From Trichomonas vaginalis G3 (Eukaryota; Parabasalia; Trichomonadida; Trichomonadidae): DNA of 64,000 nucleotides. The notes beneath the pieces are model-generated. The model was not told the origin of the DNA, made no database searches, and was given only the letters and a program-made list of their open reading frames with translations. Location of the stretch: assembly GCF_026262505.1 (NCBI RefSeq), contig NC_067207.1:2984252-3048251 (forward strand), written 5' to 3'. The first letter of the stretch is position 1; every line of letters starts with the position of its first letter. The position numbers and the translations under genes are program-made. This document shows positions 40,875 through 51,859 of the stretch, in pieces.

Positions 40875-40947
40875 TGGGACTTCGCGGACTTGAACCACGT
40901 ACCTTGCGATCTTCAGTCGCACGCTCTCCCAGGTGAGCTAAAGTCCC
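40875..40947 (-). tRNA. tRNA-Phe (GAA), left-arm copy
   Basis: 73 bases on the minus strand, identical to the right-arm copy. The acceptor stem is GGGACTT/AAGTCCC, the anticodon stem is TGCGA/TCGCA around CTGAAGA (anticodon GAA), and the T-arm is CGTGG-TTCAAGT-CCGCG. No intron. CCA is not encoded. Confidence 0.93.
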
Positions 40948-40991
40948 TTCACGACAATTGAATTTAATATTTATTAATAATAAAAAATATA

Positions 40992-41051
40992 GGAGACTCG
41001 AAAAATTGCGGTCTTCTGTCACTCATTCTTCCAGGTGAGATAAAGTCGCCT
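40992..41051 (-). pseudogene. tRNA-Phe pseudogene, left arm
   Basis: Degenerate tRNA-Phe copy (CTCACCTGGAAGA, GACAGAAGACCGCAA) that lacks the T-arm; mirror of 41506-41566. Confidence 0.75.
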
Positions 41052-41064
41052 GAAAAATTTCATT

Positions 41065-41278
41065 CAATCTAAATGAAAGCATAATGTAGGAATATGCAAC
41101 AATCTGAGGGGTGGTTTTAGGAGAAAAACTAGAGATCATGAGTGAATGTTTAAAATATCAAAATCCAAATGAAAAATGCATGGAATATGCTATTATTTCA
41201 CACAACATTGATTTTGTGACATTTTTGATGAATGAGTACATTGTTGCATATTCCTACATTATGCTTTCATTTAGATTG
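41065..41278. repeat. 39-bp inverted repeat within the palindrome spacer
   Basis: CAATCTAAATGAAAGCATAA and the following bases (from 41065) recur inverted, ending at about 41278, around the ankyrin fragment. Its first bases overlap the end of the large left arm, so the two inverted structures share a junction. Confidence 0.85.
41138..41239 (+). pseudogene. DUF3447-type ankyrin repeat fragment
   Basis: Encodes MSECLKYQNPNEKCMEYAII followed by SHNIDFVTFLMNEY, the repeat found in the large trichomonad ankyrin (DUF3447) family. Only one repeat is present, and it sits in the spacer of the palindrome between two 39-bp inverted repeats, so it is a stray fragment. Confidence 0.75.
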
Positions 41279-41505
41279 GCAAACAAATCATGTGGTTGCT
41301 GAATTAGATTTCATTATAGATCATTCGCCCAAACCTCTAAATTTTACTCAAAAGCTCTCAAAATTTGACTGAATTGAGATTTCTAAAACGCCAAGAAACA
41401 TAAGGCACAATTTGTGAGATATGTGATCATAATTTGAATTTTAGAATTTATTATAGTAGTCGATATTATTATATTAACTCCTTTTAAATTGAATGAAATT
41501 TTTCA

Positions 41506-41566
41506 GGCGACTTTATCTCACCTGGAAGAATGAGTGACAGAAGACCGCAATTTTTCGAGTCTCCTA
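41506..41566 (+). pseudogene. tRNA-Phe pseudogene, right arm
   Basis: GCGACTTTATCTCACCTGGA and the next bases align with the 5' two-thirds of the intact tRNA-Phe that follows 43 bases later; the T-arm is missing. Confidence 0.75.
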
Positions 41567-41608
41567 TATTTTTTATTATTAATAAATATTAAATTCAATT
41601 GTCGTGAA

Positions 41609-41681
41609 GGGACTTTAGCTCACCTGGGAGAGCGTGCGACTGAAGATCGCAAGGTACGTGGTTCAAGTCCGCGAAGTCCCA
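41609..41681 (+). tRNA. tRNA-Phe (GAA), right-arm copy
   Basis: 73 bases with all four stems: GGGACTT/AAGTCCC acceptor, a D-arm in TAGCTCACCTGGGAGAGC, anticodon GAA in CTGAAGA, variable loop AGGTA and T-loop TTCAAGT. Good A and B boxes. The discriminator base is A. Confidence 0.95.
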
Positions 41682-41875
41682 AATTTTTCTTTTTCTTTTT
41701 TTCTCAGAAATTTCAAAATTTTGTGAAACATTCAATTTTCGTTTCTCAAAAACTTTTTAATAAACATATGATAAAAATGTTATAATATCATCATTTTGAT
41801 TTTTTACACCGCAGATTTTTGCCGTTTGCGACTTTTAATCGTATACTTGCAACTTAATTGTTATTATTATTTTAG

Positions 41876-42378
41876 TTATTTCACGTTCTAATATTCTATA
41901 GTATTAGTTCCAGAAAGAGAATTGTTCACAAAGACAAGACTCCTCTAGAAGGGGGAGAAGAAGTTATTCCTGGATGTACTCATGGATACAAAGAAGAATT
42001 TCTTTATGGAAGAATTGGACTTATGACAATTGGTGCAGGAAAGTGCAATACACTGAACAGTTATTCATTTATATTAGGCAGTGATTCCGATTTTAATGTC
42101 GAAGTTTTTATGAACGAAGATTTATCTAAATCTGTAAAAACAGTGAAGAATCCATTCTATATAGTCAATGATGCCTTAAATGATGGAGATGCAGTTACAG
42201 TCAAATTAACATGCGCTGATAGTAGCAAGGAATGCAAGATTCATGTTATCCAAGAGAGTATTTCAGGCTTACAGTGGCAATCTTATGTCACCGCATTATC
42301 AAATGGCGAAATAACGTTTAACAAAAAAGAAATTGGAAAGGCAATTTCATTCGCATCTAGCAATACCATTAAAGTTAA
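41876..42378 (+). pseudogene. Surface membrane protein pseudogene, 5' part
   Basis: The frame is open from 41876, just after a stop, with no ATG before 42023. It starts with a hydrophobic LFHVLIFYSISS stretch like a signal peptide that has lost its Met, then an ectodomain (EEVIPGCTHGYKEEFLYGRIG, VKNPFYIVNDALNDGDAVTV, ISGLQWQSYVTALSNGEITF). It is cut at IKVK by a TTAA-flanked insertion and resumes in the same frame at 54710 (AESEGIQMTV). I do not know the family; the layout is that of a type I surface protein. Confidence 0.75.
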
Positions 42379-42383
42379 GGGTG

Positions 42384-42420
42384 CACCCGTATGTACGTTT
42401 ATTTGAGAGGAGGAGGATTA
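42384..42420 (+). repeat. 37-bp direct repeat, left copy
   Basis: The left end of the TTAA element (CACCCGTATGTACG to GAGGATTA) is repeated exactly at 54057-54093. The two copies flank 11,636 bp. Confidence 0.95.
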
Positions 42421-42502
42421 CCCTCTCAATTTTGAGGGATTCGTTAGTTTATTTTCTCGATGAATATGCAATAAAATTTGATTTTTACCTTATCAATATA
42501 CT

Positions 42503-43990
42503 TCATATAATATACACATGTTCATGTAAAAACTTTTTTCCAAAATCCTCAGGTAGGGTTGTACAAACTGGCACGCCTGCTGGCACACCTTTTTTGGCCA
42601 GCTGGCATTCTGTATATCCCATAAGGTGTGCCAGATGAGTGTTTATTGAAACGTATCTGGAAGTTCCGACAAGTTCTTTATCGCCTCTGTATGGGATATG
42701 TTCTTTAGTCTTCGGATCCCTATATTTCTTTGAAAGTCCGAAATCGATCAAATAAATTAAATTTGATTTTTTCCCGGTTCCAATTAAGAAGTTCTCTGGC
42801 TTGATATCTCTATGTATGAAATGGCGTTCATGCATGTATTGTATTAGGCAAATGGCCTGATCTGCAAACATCAAAACCGTTTTTAATGATAATTGTTGGT
42901 TGTGGCGCATCATTTCGAACTCAAGGGAACTTCCGAGGTACTCCATGACAAGAACATTGTATTGGCCTTCCGTTCCAAACCAGAAAAGTTCAGGAATTCC
43001 TGGGCAACCAGCTAAAACTTTATAAATTTTTGATTCATTTTTAAGTTGAAGGCTTTGTTTATCAACAGGTTCTAGTTTAATGGCTACCATTTCATGAGAA
43101 ACAATATGCTCACCAAGGAAAATGACTCCGAAGCTTCCTTTTCCGATTTCTTCTTTCAAAATGTATCTTGAAGCAACAGTTTTGTCTGAATTGGCTGTAG
43201 ATTTTGGTGTCTGTTGTGTGGAATCCGCGTTGTTTTTTGGTTTCTTCTGTTTTTCAGAAGCATTTTGTTTTGAATTTAAGGCTTTGAACTGAGCATCAGG
43301 GGTATTAGCGATAATGAATATGGTTAATACCCATTTCATCATATCTGGCACTGTTTTGCAAAGGAATGTATGAGATGGTGAAGTTTTATTGATATCTCCA
43401 ACAATAAAAAGTAATCCACAATGAGATTTGTTCAAAGGTTGTTTCGGTTCTGGGTAAACCATTGTAAGACTTGATATTTTCTGCGATACCGTCTGTTCTT
43501 TGACATTATCACCTTCTGTTGGTTGAAATTGGAAGTTTTTAGCTGTTGCATGTATCGAAGCTTTGACTGCTTTTGTTTCCTTTGGTCCTATTACTTCTTC
43601 AATTTCTTCTTGGAGTTGGTAAGAATTCGTTATTAATCTTTCGTAGTATTGGACTGTTTCACTGTATATTTTGTTAAAATACATCTGAAATTCTTTCATT
43701 TCTTTTGATGATTCGAAAACTAATGAAACAGGTGAGAAGATTTTTCCGATTGAATTAAGTATGACTTCATATCCTTTAGAATGCTTGCTAACATCATTTG
43801 TAGATGTTGGTATGAATATTATTTGGATTACATCTTTGATACTATTATTTTGAAATAAATATAGGAATGGACCAACAGCTTGAACTGTTATTTTCATGAC
43901 TTTATCTTTGCTAAATGTTGCTTGCACATTTCCCCACTTCCGTAACTCATTCAGTCCTTTGAACGGTTCCGGAAGAGAGAGATTTTGCAT
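42503..43990 (-). pseudogene. Truncated PH-like plus casein kinase 1 gene fused to transposon end
   Basis: The start is chosen as the ATG at 43990 (MQNLSLPEPF) because an initiator lies five bases upstream. Residues about 1-120 look like a PH-type domain, with a second PH-like piece near 195-250 (PDMMKWVLTIFIIAN). A CK1 kinase domain begins near 276: EIGKGSFGVIFLG, VAIKLE, HRDIKPENFLIG, IDFGLSKKYRD, YRGDKELVGTSRYVSINTHL. CK1 homology stops at about residue 452 (base 42632), where the family continues GIEQSRRDDLE. The frame then reads 15 residues of junction and terminal-repeat sequence into unrelated DNA. The C-lobe from about alpha-F on is missing, so an active kinase is unlikely. Confidence 0.85.
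42554..42607. repeat. Orphan end of the satellite element (54 bp)
   Basis: Identical to the first 54 bases of copy B (51860-51913) and in the same orientation. It is preceded by TCCTCAGG (42546-42553), which is the same 8-mer that follows the right end of copy B. It is therefore the original left end of that insertion, separated from the rest by 9.25 kb. Confidence 0.9.
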
Positions 43991-43991
43991 A

Positions 43992-43997
43992 AAGTGA
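43992..43997 (-). promoter_or_regulatory. Initiator (Inr) of the CK1 gene
   Basis: TCACTT on the minus strand, A+1 at 43995, five bases before the ATG at 43990; it excludes the upstream ATG at 44008. Confidence 0.6.
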
Positions 43998-44942
43998 GAA
44001 AAAAACATGCAACTCTGTTTTCAACGCATGGAGCTAGCAATCAACTATACGACATAAAACACGATATATCACACAAAAAATTATTAGAATTATATGAAAA
44101 TTTATTATAATGTGAATTTGTTTATTTCGAATCCGGAATCAGACAAAAATTCTAGAAGAAAATAGTAATATTTTAAAAATCTAAAGAGTCTATTGTTTTG
44201 AAATCTCTTGTTAAAGCTTAATTTATTCGTAAAATTGAAATTTTTAATTTTTCAACCTTACTTTTCCAAAAATATTTTTGAATTCTAAAAATTAAAATCA
44301 AAATATAAAAGTTAAATGAGTTATTTTACAAAATCTAAAAAATTTGGAAATGTTAACAAGAAGAATTTGCCTGCTTGAACCAAAGGCAACAGTTGTCTGT
44401 TGGAAAAAGCTCGGAAATAAGAAATATTATTTCTTTTTTCATCATTTACACAGCGACGATCACTTATACTTAACAACGCTGCATATCTAATAACTTTTAG
44501 ATTTAATATTCGTTTATAGGAAGATTTAGTTAACTGTAAAAGAATTTTTAACTTTGAATCAACAATTGATACACATAACATTGAGCCATAATCTAATAAT
44601 TAAAAGAATTACTTCACATTATTGAAGCTTTAACGATTTATCTACAGAATTGCAAAAATAATATTGACCAAAAATCCTTTCTGATAAACACTATAACAAG
44701 TAATGACCTAAAAAGTAGAATTTTACCCAAAAGTTTTTAGTAAAACTACTGAAATCCATGAATAAAAAACTGATACTTCCACGATTTGTAGAATTTGGCT
44801 ATTTTAGGGCATTATTATTGTTCTAACAATAACACACTCAGTAAAACTACAATTTAGTGATCATTTTTTTTCCCTGTGGCAATATATTTTGAGTTTCACC
44901 AATAAATTGAAAAATTTAAAAAAAAGGTGGAAAATTTTTTTC
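43998..44942. other. Divergent spacer between CK1 fragment and BTB gene
   Basis: About 945 AT-rich bases. An 86-codon minus ORF (44321-44581) has no recognisable features. Nothing else seen. Confidence 0.45.
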
Positions 44943-46241
44943 ATGGTGCAAATATCGAAATTGTGCAATGAATTAAAGCGTGCGCATGTTATTACGGAAT
45001 GTGGTACATTGTGTATCAATATTAATGATCGAATCATCAACACAAAGAAGTCTTCAGCGATTTGTTTTTCAGAATTAATCAAAGAAAAATATTATATTGA
45101 TAAATCAATCACATCATTGAACACACATCTAGATATTACATGCCAAGATTCGATTGATATACTTTCAAACTTTATTGAAACGGGGAAACTTGAATTTGAA
45201 GCAGATGAGGCACATTATCATGACATATTCGAAATCGGCAAACATTTTGGAAATCAATTTCTCATACAAGTATATGCTAAACATGTTAAATCAGACAAAT
45301 CTCTCACAAATGAAAACATTTTTAAGAAGTACGAAATTTCTGCATACGAAAACGATTCTACGACAATGAATGAATGCATTGAGTACATATCATCACATTT
45401 CTACAGTTTGAAAGATGATGATATCATTACAAATTTTGTGAAAAATGGATTTGAATTTTGTGAAAAAATTTTGAAGTCAAAAGAACTGAAAATAGAAAAT
45501 GAAGACAAACTATGTTTGTTACTTTTAGATACTTGCAGAAGAGACAATACATTATTTGATTTATTTAGCTATGTTAATTTACAATTTTGTTCTTCAGAAG
45601 TTTATGACTATATTTATAATTTTTCAGTTGAAAACTCTTATGAATCAAGTCTTTTAACTATTTATAATGAAACATTGAAACATTATCATTCAAAATTAAG
45701 AAATAAATTTGAAATCTCAAATCAATCTATTACATCTTTCGAAAAACATTTGATTCGAAATCAATTTCAAATATCAAATCATAGTTTTAGTTTTGTTGAT
45801 ACAAAATTTGTTGAAAAAGTTTCAAAAGAAATTCAAATGGAAATGACTGCTTCATCTCTTGATTGTGGAAATTTATCCGATATAAATTCATATTCAGATA
45901 ATGCTAAATTCTTTACAAGTGATAAACCTAATTCATGGGTAAAAGCTGATCTAAAAAGATATAAATTAAAACCAAAATCATATATTCTACGATCAACATG
46001 TAAAGGTGATTATAGTTTATTGAGGAAATGGAAGCTAGAAGGTATCAAAGAAGATGGAACATCTATTGTATTAGATAATAAATACTATGAATTTCAACAA
46101 AGAGAAATCAAAGAATTTCCACTTCAAACTAATGATTATTTTGTTGCTTTCAAAATAACACAAACAGGAAAGAATTCATGTGATCAAGACCATTTCCATA
46201 TTACTGTTTTTGACTTCAAAGGAGAATTAATAAAAATTTAA
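44943..46241 (+). CDS. BTB-like protein with C-terminal discoidin-like (F5/8C) domain
   Basis: 432 residues from the ATG at 44943; the upstream TTG (44889) is rejected. Residues about 20-115 look like a BTB/POZ fold (SSAICFSELIKEKYYIDKSI, TCQDSIDILSNFIETGKLEF, YHDIFEIGKHFGNQFLIQVY) followed by BACK-like helices to about 270. The last 150 residues resemble a discoidin/F5-8C domain: LKRYKLKPKSYILRSTCKGD, LRKWKLEGIKEDGTSIVLDN, VAFKITQTGKN and FHITVFDFKGE. This two-part layout is a known expanded trichomonad family. The protein has no signal peptide, so it is probably cytosolic and an adaptor. It lies inside the 9.25-kb segment inserted in the satellite element. Confidence 0.75.
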   Translation: MVQISKLCNELKRAHVITECGTLCININDRIINTKKSSAICFSELIKEKYYIDKSITSLNTHLDITCQDSIDILSNFIETGKLEFEADEAHYHDIFEIGKHFGNQFLIQVYAKHVKSDKSLTNENIFKKYEISAYENDSTTMNECIEYISSHFYSLKDDDIITNFVKNGFEFCEKILKSKELKIENEDKLCLLLLDTCRRDNTLFDLFSYVNLQFCSSEVYDYIYNFSVENSYESSLLTIYNETLKHYHSKLRNKFEISNQSITSFEKHLIRNQFQISNHSFSFVDTKFVEKVSKEIQMEMTASSLDCGNLSDINSYSDNAKFFTSDKPNSWVKADLKRYKLKPKSYILRSTCKGDYSLLRKWKLEGIKEDGTSIVLDNKYYEFQQREIKEFPLQTNDYFVAFKITQTGKNSCDQDHFHITVFDFKGELIKI

Positions 46242-46624
46242 CCATTTTTTTTCATTCAATCATTAAAAAGCAAATCTTATACAACCTAAACACACTTATG
46301 GCATAGCTTTTTAAATATAATTCCGTAATCAAATTCAGTAATTGTTTATTGTGATTAATCAAAAAAAAAGTGAATAACAAAATCATTAAAGAAATCATTG
46401 TTCAAATCCGTGTATTAGATTGAGAGATTTAACACTTATGCGATATCATATTTCGTTTGATTTTCATGAATTAATATACAACAAGATTTTATTGATTCTC
46501 ATGTAAAAAATTTTACTTATAAAGTATTTTTTTTAAAAGTAAATCAGAGATGATAATAACAAATAAATTAAAATGTTTACTTACAACATTATTTCAAATA
46601 AAATAATACAATGAAAATATTTCT
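46242..46624. other. Convergent AT-rich spacer, nothing recognised
   Basis: About 380 bases between two converging genes with no feature seen. Confidence 0.5.
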
Positions 46625-49600
46625 TCACGGATCAACTAAATATGTGAACATCTTTCCACCTTTGACTTCTATTTCACCTCTTTCCTTGATGGAGAACTGC
46701 CCACCATATATAAATTCGTAGACAGGTCTAGAAATATGTACTTTCATTGGAACACCGTGATGTTCCATTTCATGGGCGATATTGATTGCAGGTCCTAATA
46801 TTTCGAATGTTGGTTTCTCTGTTCCGATGACACCTGCAACAATTGGACCGCCCGTGTTAATTCCAACTCGAATTTTGAGATTTTCATTTTCTTTATCATC
46901 GATTTCCAACAATTTCTTTATTGCTAAACAACCGAAATCAACAACTTCTCTCGCATGAATTTGTGGTTGATTTACTTCATCAAATATTCCACCAGCAGCC
47001 ATATAACAATCACCAATGCATTTAATCTTTGTCATAGTTTTATGAGCATTTGTGATTGCATCCATTTCTTTGAAAACAATATTCAACATTCTCATGACAT
47101 ACTGAGCATCATGTGAACCACACCATGGCGTGAATTCAACAACATCAAAGAATAAAACTGTAACTGATTGAACAGAGAAAGAAATGTTCTTTTGCTCCTG
47201 CTTGTACTCTTGGTACTAAAGAGGCTGGTAAAATAGATGCCAATATTGTATCAGACTTCTTTCTTCTCTCTTCAATTAATTGTTCATGTAAAATATTTTG
47301 TGTTTTATCTCTTCCTGAAATAATCTTTGTTGTATTGAACAAACAACAGGTGTGAATTCCATGAAAACTGTATTTCATCTTTTTTCAAATTGGAGATTTG
47401 TTATTGTCGTCGTTGCTGACTCAACTTTTCCTTGGAATCTCTCATTTGTGTAAAGAATTCTTTTGCACTTTTTCCAATCAAATCTTCTGATTTAACATTA
47501 AATGTTTCTTCGAAAGCAGTGTTAATGTTAATGATCTTATTTGATTCATCATCTTGTATGACAATAATTGAGTCATTCAGTTTATTAACGACTTCATTAG
47601 AATAAGCAAGATGCTTTGCAGATTGATCTGCATCTTTATTTTCATAATCGCCTGCAATCAAATCCATAATTCTTGAATTACTCAAAACAACTCTTGGAGG
47701 ACAGAACAATAACAATCTCATTGTGAATGTCAACAAAATATCTTCTTTGTGTATTAAAGCAACAGCCATAAACATTAATATCATTGCTACTAATATACAT
47801 GTAATTCCAACACCTTTAATCGTTGTTCCGTATTTGTTGATTCCTGACATAATCTCTTCTGTTAATGTCTTTCCAATTCTATAGAAAAATGCTTCATATA
47901 ATTCTATAGGACCAATCTGTCAGATCTGTTCGAAATCGGGATCATTAGGGATAGGATTAAGTTCGTTCAGAAATATTTTCCATGGAAATGAATGCTAAAT
48001 ATCTCAAAAGATATCCGGATGTCAAATACAACTGAACTGCAGCAGTGAAACAATGTGCACTTTCAGGGATAGTTGTAGGTGGATCCAATTTATCTGGACA
48101 TGTAATAATTGATGATGCTTTCTTGAGAGCATTAGTCATTCCTGTGAATGGTAACTGATTTTCTCCTGTTCCGCCCAATCGAAGTTTATGGAAGTAATCA
48201 ATAAACTTGGGAATACTCATTTTCATCATGACAATTTCGTTAGCGAGATCAACTGTTGTATCATGAAATGCTGCATCGTATTCTTGAAGAGATACTTTAA
48301 ACAAATGACTGAAAACTGAATACAAATATCCACTGCATCCAAACATATTATCAATGTGTTGGCTTGAGAAAACTAATGTTTTAGATGCTTGGAAATAACA
48401 ATACAAAATTACACAGGAACCAACACAGCCTAAAATAACAATTCCAACAAAGAAAAGCATATTCCATGATTGACTTGTTGTAGAAGATGAGCCATCCGTA
48501 ATTTGTGAAAAAACTTTAATAATGTTTTGTTCTTGTCTTGACATATCTTCTAAATTAGCATCATCATTTGTTTGGTTCGTTTCTGTTGTTGATGCTGAAT
48601 TCTTTTTGAGATGATTGAATGATGCAGAAACAGTTGATATAACTGTTTTTGGAAGTGTAACAATGACATTCATGATCTCTGTTTTGTTTGATTTCAATTT
48701 CTTGTACTGCAAATTAAATGTGACAATCCATGTAATGATGATAGCGACAGGAATACAAACCATTAATGAGATAATCCATGCTTTCTGGCTTTCATCTTGT
48801 TTGAGAATGTATTCTAAACAGACTAATAATGCTGAGCTCATTTGTTCGGTTGCAAGATCATTGTTATTTGTTGCTGTCAAATAATCTGATCCGCGAGCAT
48901 CATCATATGTGATTTCATCATCAGTAATCAATGATCCAATGTGTGTAGCAATCATTGCTGCGATCTGTGCAACGGATGACTTCATTGGATACTCCATCGA
49001 CCGGTTTGTGTAGAAGTTAAAGACAATGGTGGATCCAAATACCATATCTCGAGCTTTTTCTAATAATTCGTTGCCAAATTTATATGATCGAAGAGATGAC
49101 ATCATTGAACTTGTGGATGAAACTTGTGCTGCAAGGTATTTCAAGATCTCCCTAGATCTCACGTCATCACCAAATCCGGTCAATGGAAATCCTTCTTGTA
49201 AATGAATGACATCTGTCACTTTTTCTTCAGGTGATTTCGGATCGGGAAGTTCCTCGAACAAGAATTTTGCTGTGAATGCGGCCAACATGTTAAGTAAGTT
49301 CCTCATATATGATATACCGTACATGAAGACTAAAGGTGCATTCAAATCTTCCCTGAATGTTGTGTAATAAATGATTAATGCTAAAATTGGAACAAAAACA
49401 GTAAAGAACCAACCTAAACATGTAGACATATACATGCATTTGATGGCAGGAATCCTTTGTTTCTCAATTTGCCTTGTTAAGGTTGCTAAAACTTCGATGT
49501 TTGCATCTTCTTCGGCTTGTTGTTCGTCATTTAATTCTTCAACTGACTCCATTTCGGTGAGAGACATCATGTTTTTGCCATCAGAACCTTCAACACTCTC

Positions 49601-51295
49601 AGGAAGGCTCGGGAAGACGAAAACTCCTAATCCGTGGACAATATCTGCACAAACTTGCTTACCGGCTTGAAGTTGTATGACATTCTCCATCCATACCTTG
49701 TATTCTACAGCGTTTGCGTTGATGTCGCCTTGGAATTTGGCGTATTGACGAGCAACAAATCTGTTATTAGGATAAAGACTCTTTAACTGGCTAACTTCGA
49801 CATCTGCAAGTTCTACAGCTTCATTTGCTGATTTAATAGCATGGTTAATTTCAGCAACTGAGCCTTGAAGAATTAAATCCCAGATATTACGAATACGATT
49901 CTTCGCTTTGTTGAAAACTTTGTTCAGCTTTGAGATCTTACTCGTGAGAGTAGGTGTAATCTTTGTTTCGCGCGTATTCATGATATAACCAATATTAGAC
50001 ATGATAATTGTTGAAATTGAGTCTTTCAGGTTCAAAGCATTGATACTCTGTCCAATGTATATCAATGTTGGTGTAAGTTCTGGGTAAATTGCAACGAATT
50101 TTGCGTATTCTGCCCAAAGATCGATTGATTCTGGCCATTCAACGATCGCTGCTTTGAAAACTGAGAAGTTTATACATGCAGGATGGCAAAATGTGTATCC
50201 TGTACCAACAACTCTTCTGAATTTTCCTTTTGATACGAATAATGTGATATCTTGGCTTTCTTCGGACTTATCGAGAATGACAAGGTCACGTTTGTATCTT
50301 AGTCGTACGTATACTTGTGTTAAAAGGAAGCAAGCGACAGCTATTGCAATAAATATTTCAAAGAATATTTCATTCCATCTTTTTAATGATAGAAGTGCGT
50401 ATAAGTTCATGCAGCATAAGATGAATCCGAGGAAAGAACCACCTAAAACCATGACTTGATGTAATTCCAAAACAAAATTTCCTCCATTGAAGCATGTTGT
50501 GCCACAATAGACATATCCGGCGGCTGATATACATATCATCGCTAACGATGGCCATTTCTGGAAGTATGTTGTTAAGGAAGAAACAAAAGTGACAATTAAA
50601 GTAGTGAAAAAGAATTTCCATTGCGGACTTGCTTCGATTGACATGAAGGAACATGGTCTGAATGTCAAAGTGATCAAATATGCTTTAACCATAATCCATA
50701 GATATGGAATTACAATTAAAATGCCTATAATCGATGATACAATTGATACCACATCTTTTGTTCTTCCTACAATAAGGGAACTGATGATTTGACCAAAGTA
50801 TTGGACAGAAATTGGGATCAAAATGAAAGGTCCAACGGCAATGTAGATCGCAAGTACATTGGTTGAGATCTTTGGAACTTTGCTTGTGGTTTTGTACATC
50901 CAAGCTGTGATTAAAAGATACATACCAAAAAGAAACAAGATTAAACTGACAATATCAAGGATAATATACTCGTTTCCGAGTCTATATTGAACAGGAATTA
51001 AGTGAAATGTAACTGTGAGGATACTCATCGCTTTATATGTGATAGTATTAGGGTCGTAGATATCGTTATTTGCTGCCATGAACGCACCGCCAATCAATTG
51101 GAGCATTCTTACAACTGATACAAAATTGTACAAAAATGGCATTCTTGGAGCGTAGTTATCAAGGTAATTGAAAAATGAAACCATCGCATCAATTACTTGA
51201 GTGCCTATGGGTATGTCTATTAAACCCTGATACCTACTACTAACAGACATTGAAAAGTCCATGTTACGGCTTGCAGTAGTTGATGAGTCTTCCAT
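46625..51295 (-). pseudogene. Receptor-like class III nucleotide cyclase, broken
   Basis: One gene read on the minus strand from the ATG at 51295. The first 1,112 codons encode about nine N-terminal membrane segments, a long helical cytosolic part, then three more membrane segments (FVPILALIIYYTTF, VCIPVAIIITWIVTF, FFVGIVILGCVGSCVILYCYF). A further membrane helix and a PAS-like domain (IVIQDDESNKIININTAFEE) follow at 47401-47850, and the cyclase domain at 46625-47200: LFFDVVEFTPW, IKCIGDCYMAAGG, RVGINTGGPIVAGVIG. The frame is broken at least four times (about 47,970, a TGA near 47,920, about 47,400 and about 47,175). Sequencing error is possible, but four breaks in about 0.8 kb favour a pseudogene. 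Confidence 0.85.
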
Positions 51296-51859
51296 AGGTT
51301 AAAAATTTAACTTATTTCGTAAAAATTGAGGGTGGTTTGAAAAACAAAAAAGAACAGTAATAAAAAACGATTTTTTCTTAATATCTTTCAGGGGTGAATT
51401 ACTTTGTTATCTAAGAGAGGGGAATAAATTGAAAATGGTTTCAAATGTGAAATTGAATATACCGTATGCTCAAAATGAATTTTTTTACATATCTTCGGAT
51501 GATAACTTTCATCAGATATAAAATGTGAAATGATGATTTTTGATTTGTTGTGAATTTTTTGAATATAGTATTAATATTGAATATGCTTTTTTTCTTTACA
51601 ATAATTTTTACTGAATAATTAATATATAGACATATCTATACAACATATTCTTTCGATTATGTAAAGCTATGAAAATGCAAATGCAAAAATAAAAGGTTAA
51701 TCTATGATTTTTGCACTTATTTCTTGAGTTTCAAACTAATTCTTCAGATCATTCAAATTAATTATACCTTTTCAAATTTATGTGTGCATAAGAGGTAGGG
51801 CAACGATAGGTCAAAAAGGCTTCTCTGATAGATTTCCTTGCCTTTTGGATATGCTATAA
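51296..51859. other. Spacer upstream of the cyclase gene
   Basis: About 560 AT-rich bases. The junction with satellite element copy B is at 51860; no 8-bp repeat of the left flank is found at its right end. Confidence 0.5.

Larger units (their letters stand above)
40339..41068 (-). repeat. Large inverted repeat, left arm (730 bp)
   Basis: Nearly identical, in reverse complement, to 41489-42213. It carries part of a surface-protein pseudogene, a complete tRNA-Phe and a degenerate tRNA-Phe copy. Identity ends abruptly at 40339, inside the surface-protein sequence. The few differences (for example near 40,720) show the arms are separate copies. Confidence 0.95.
41489..42213 (+). repeat. Large inverted repeat, right arm (725 bp)
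   Basis: Reverse complement of 40339-41068; the spacer between the arms is 420 bp. This arm continues into the longer surface-protein pseudogene, so it is probably the original copy and the left arm the duplicate. Confidence 0.95.

Noticed and set aside
44321-44581. 86-codon minus-strand ORF between the CK1 and BTB genes
   Set aside because: No domain, no initiator and composition like the surrounding spacer.
47915-47930. TGA read as selenocysteine or recoded in the cyclase gene
   Set aside because: It lies among several frame breaks in the same 0.8 kb, so ordinary decay is the simpler reading.
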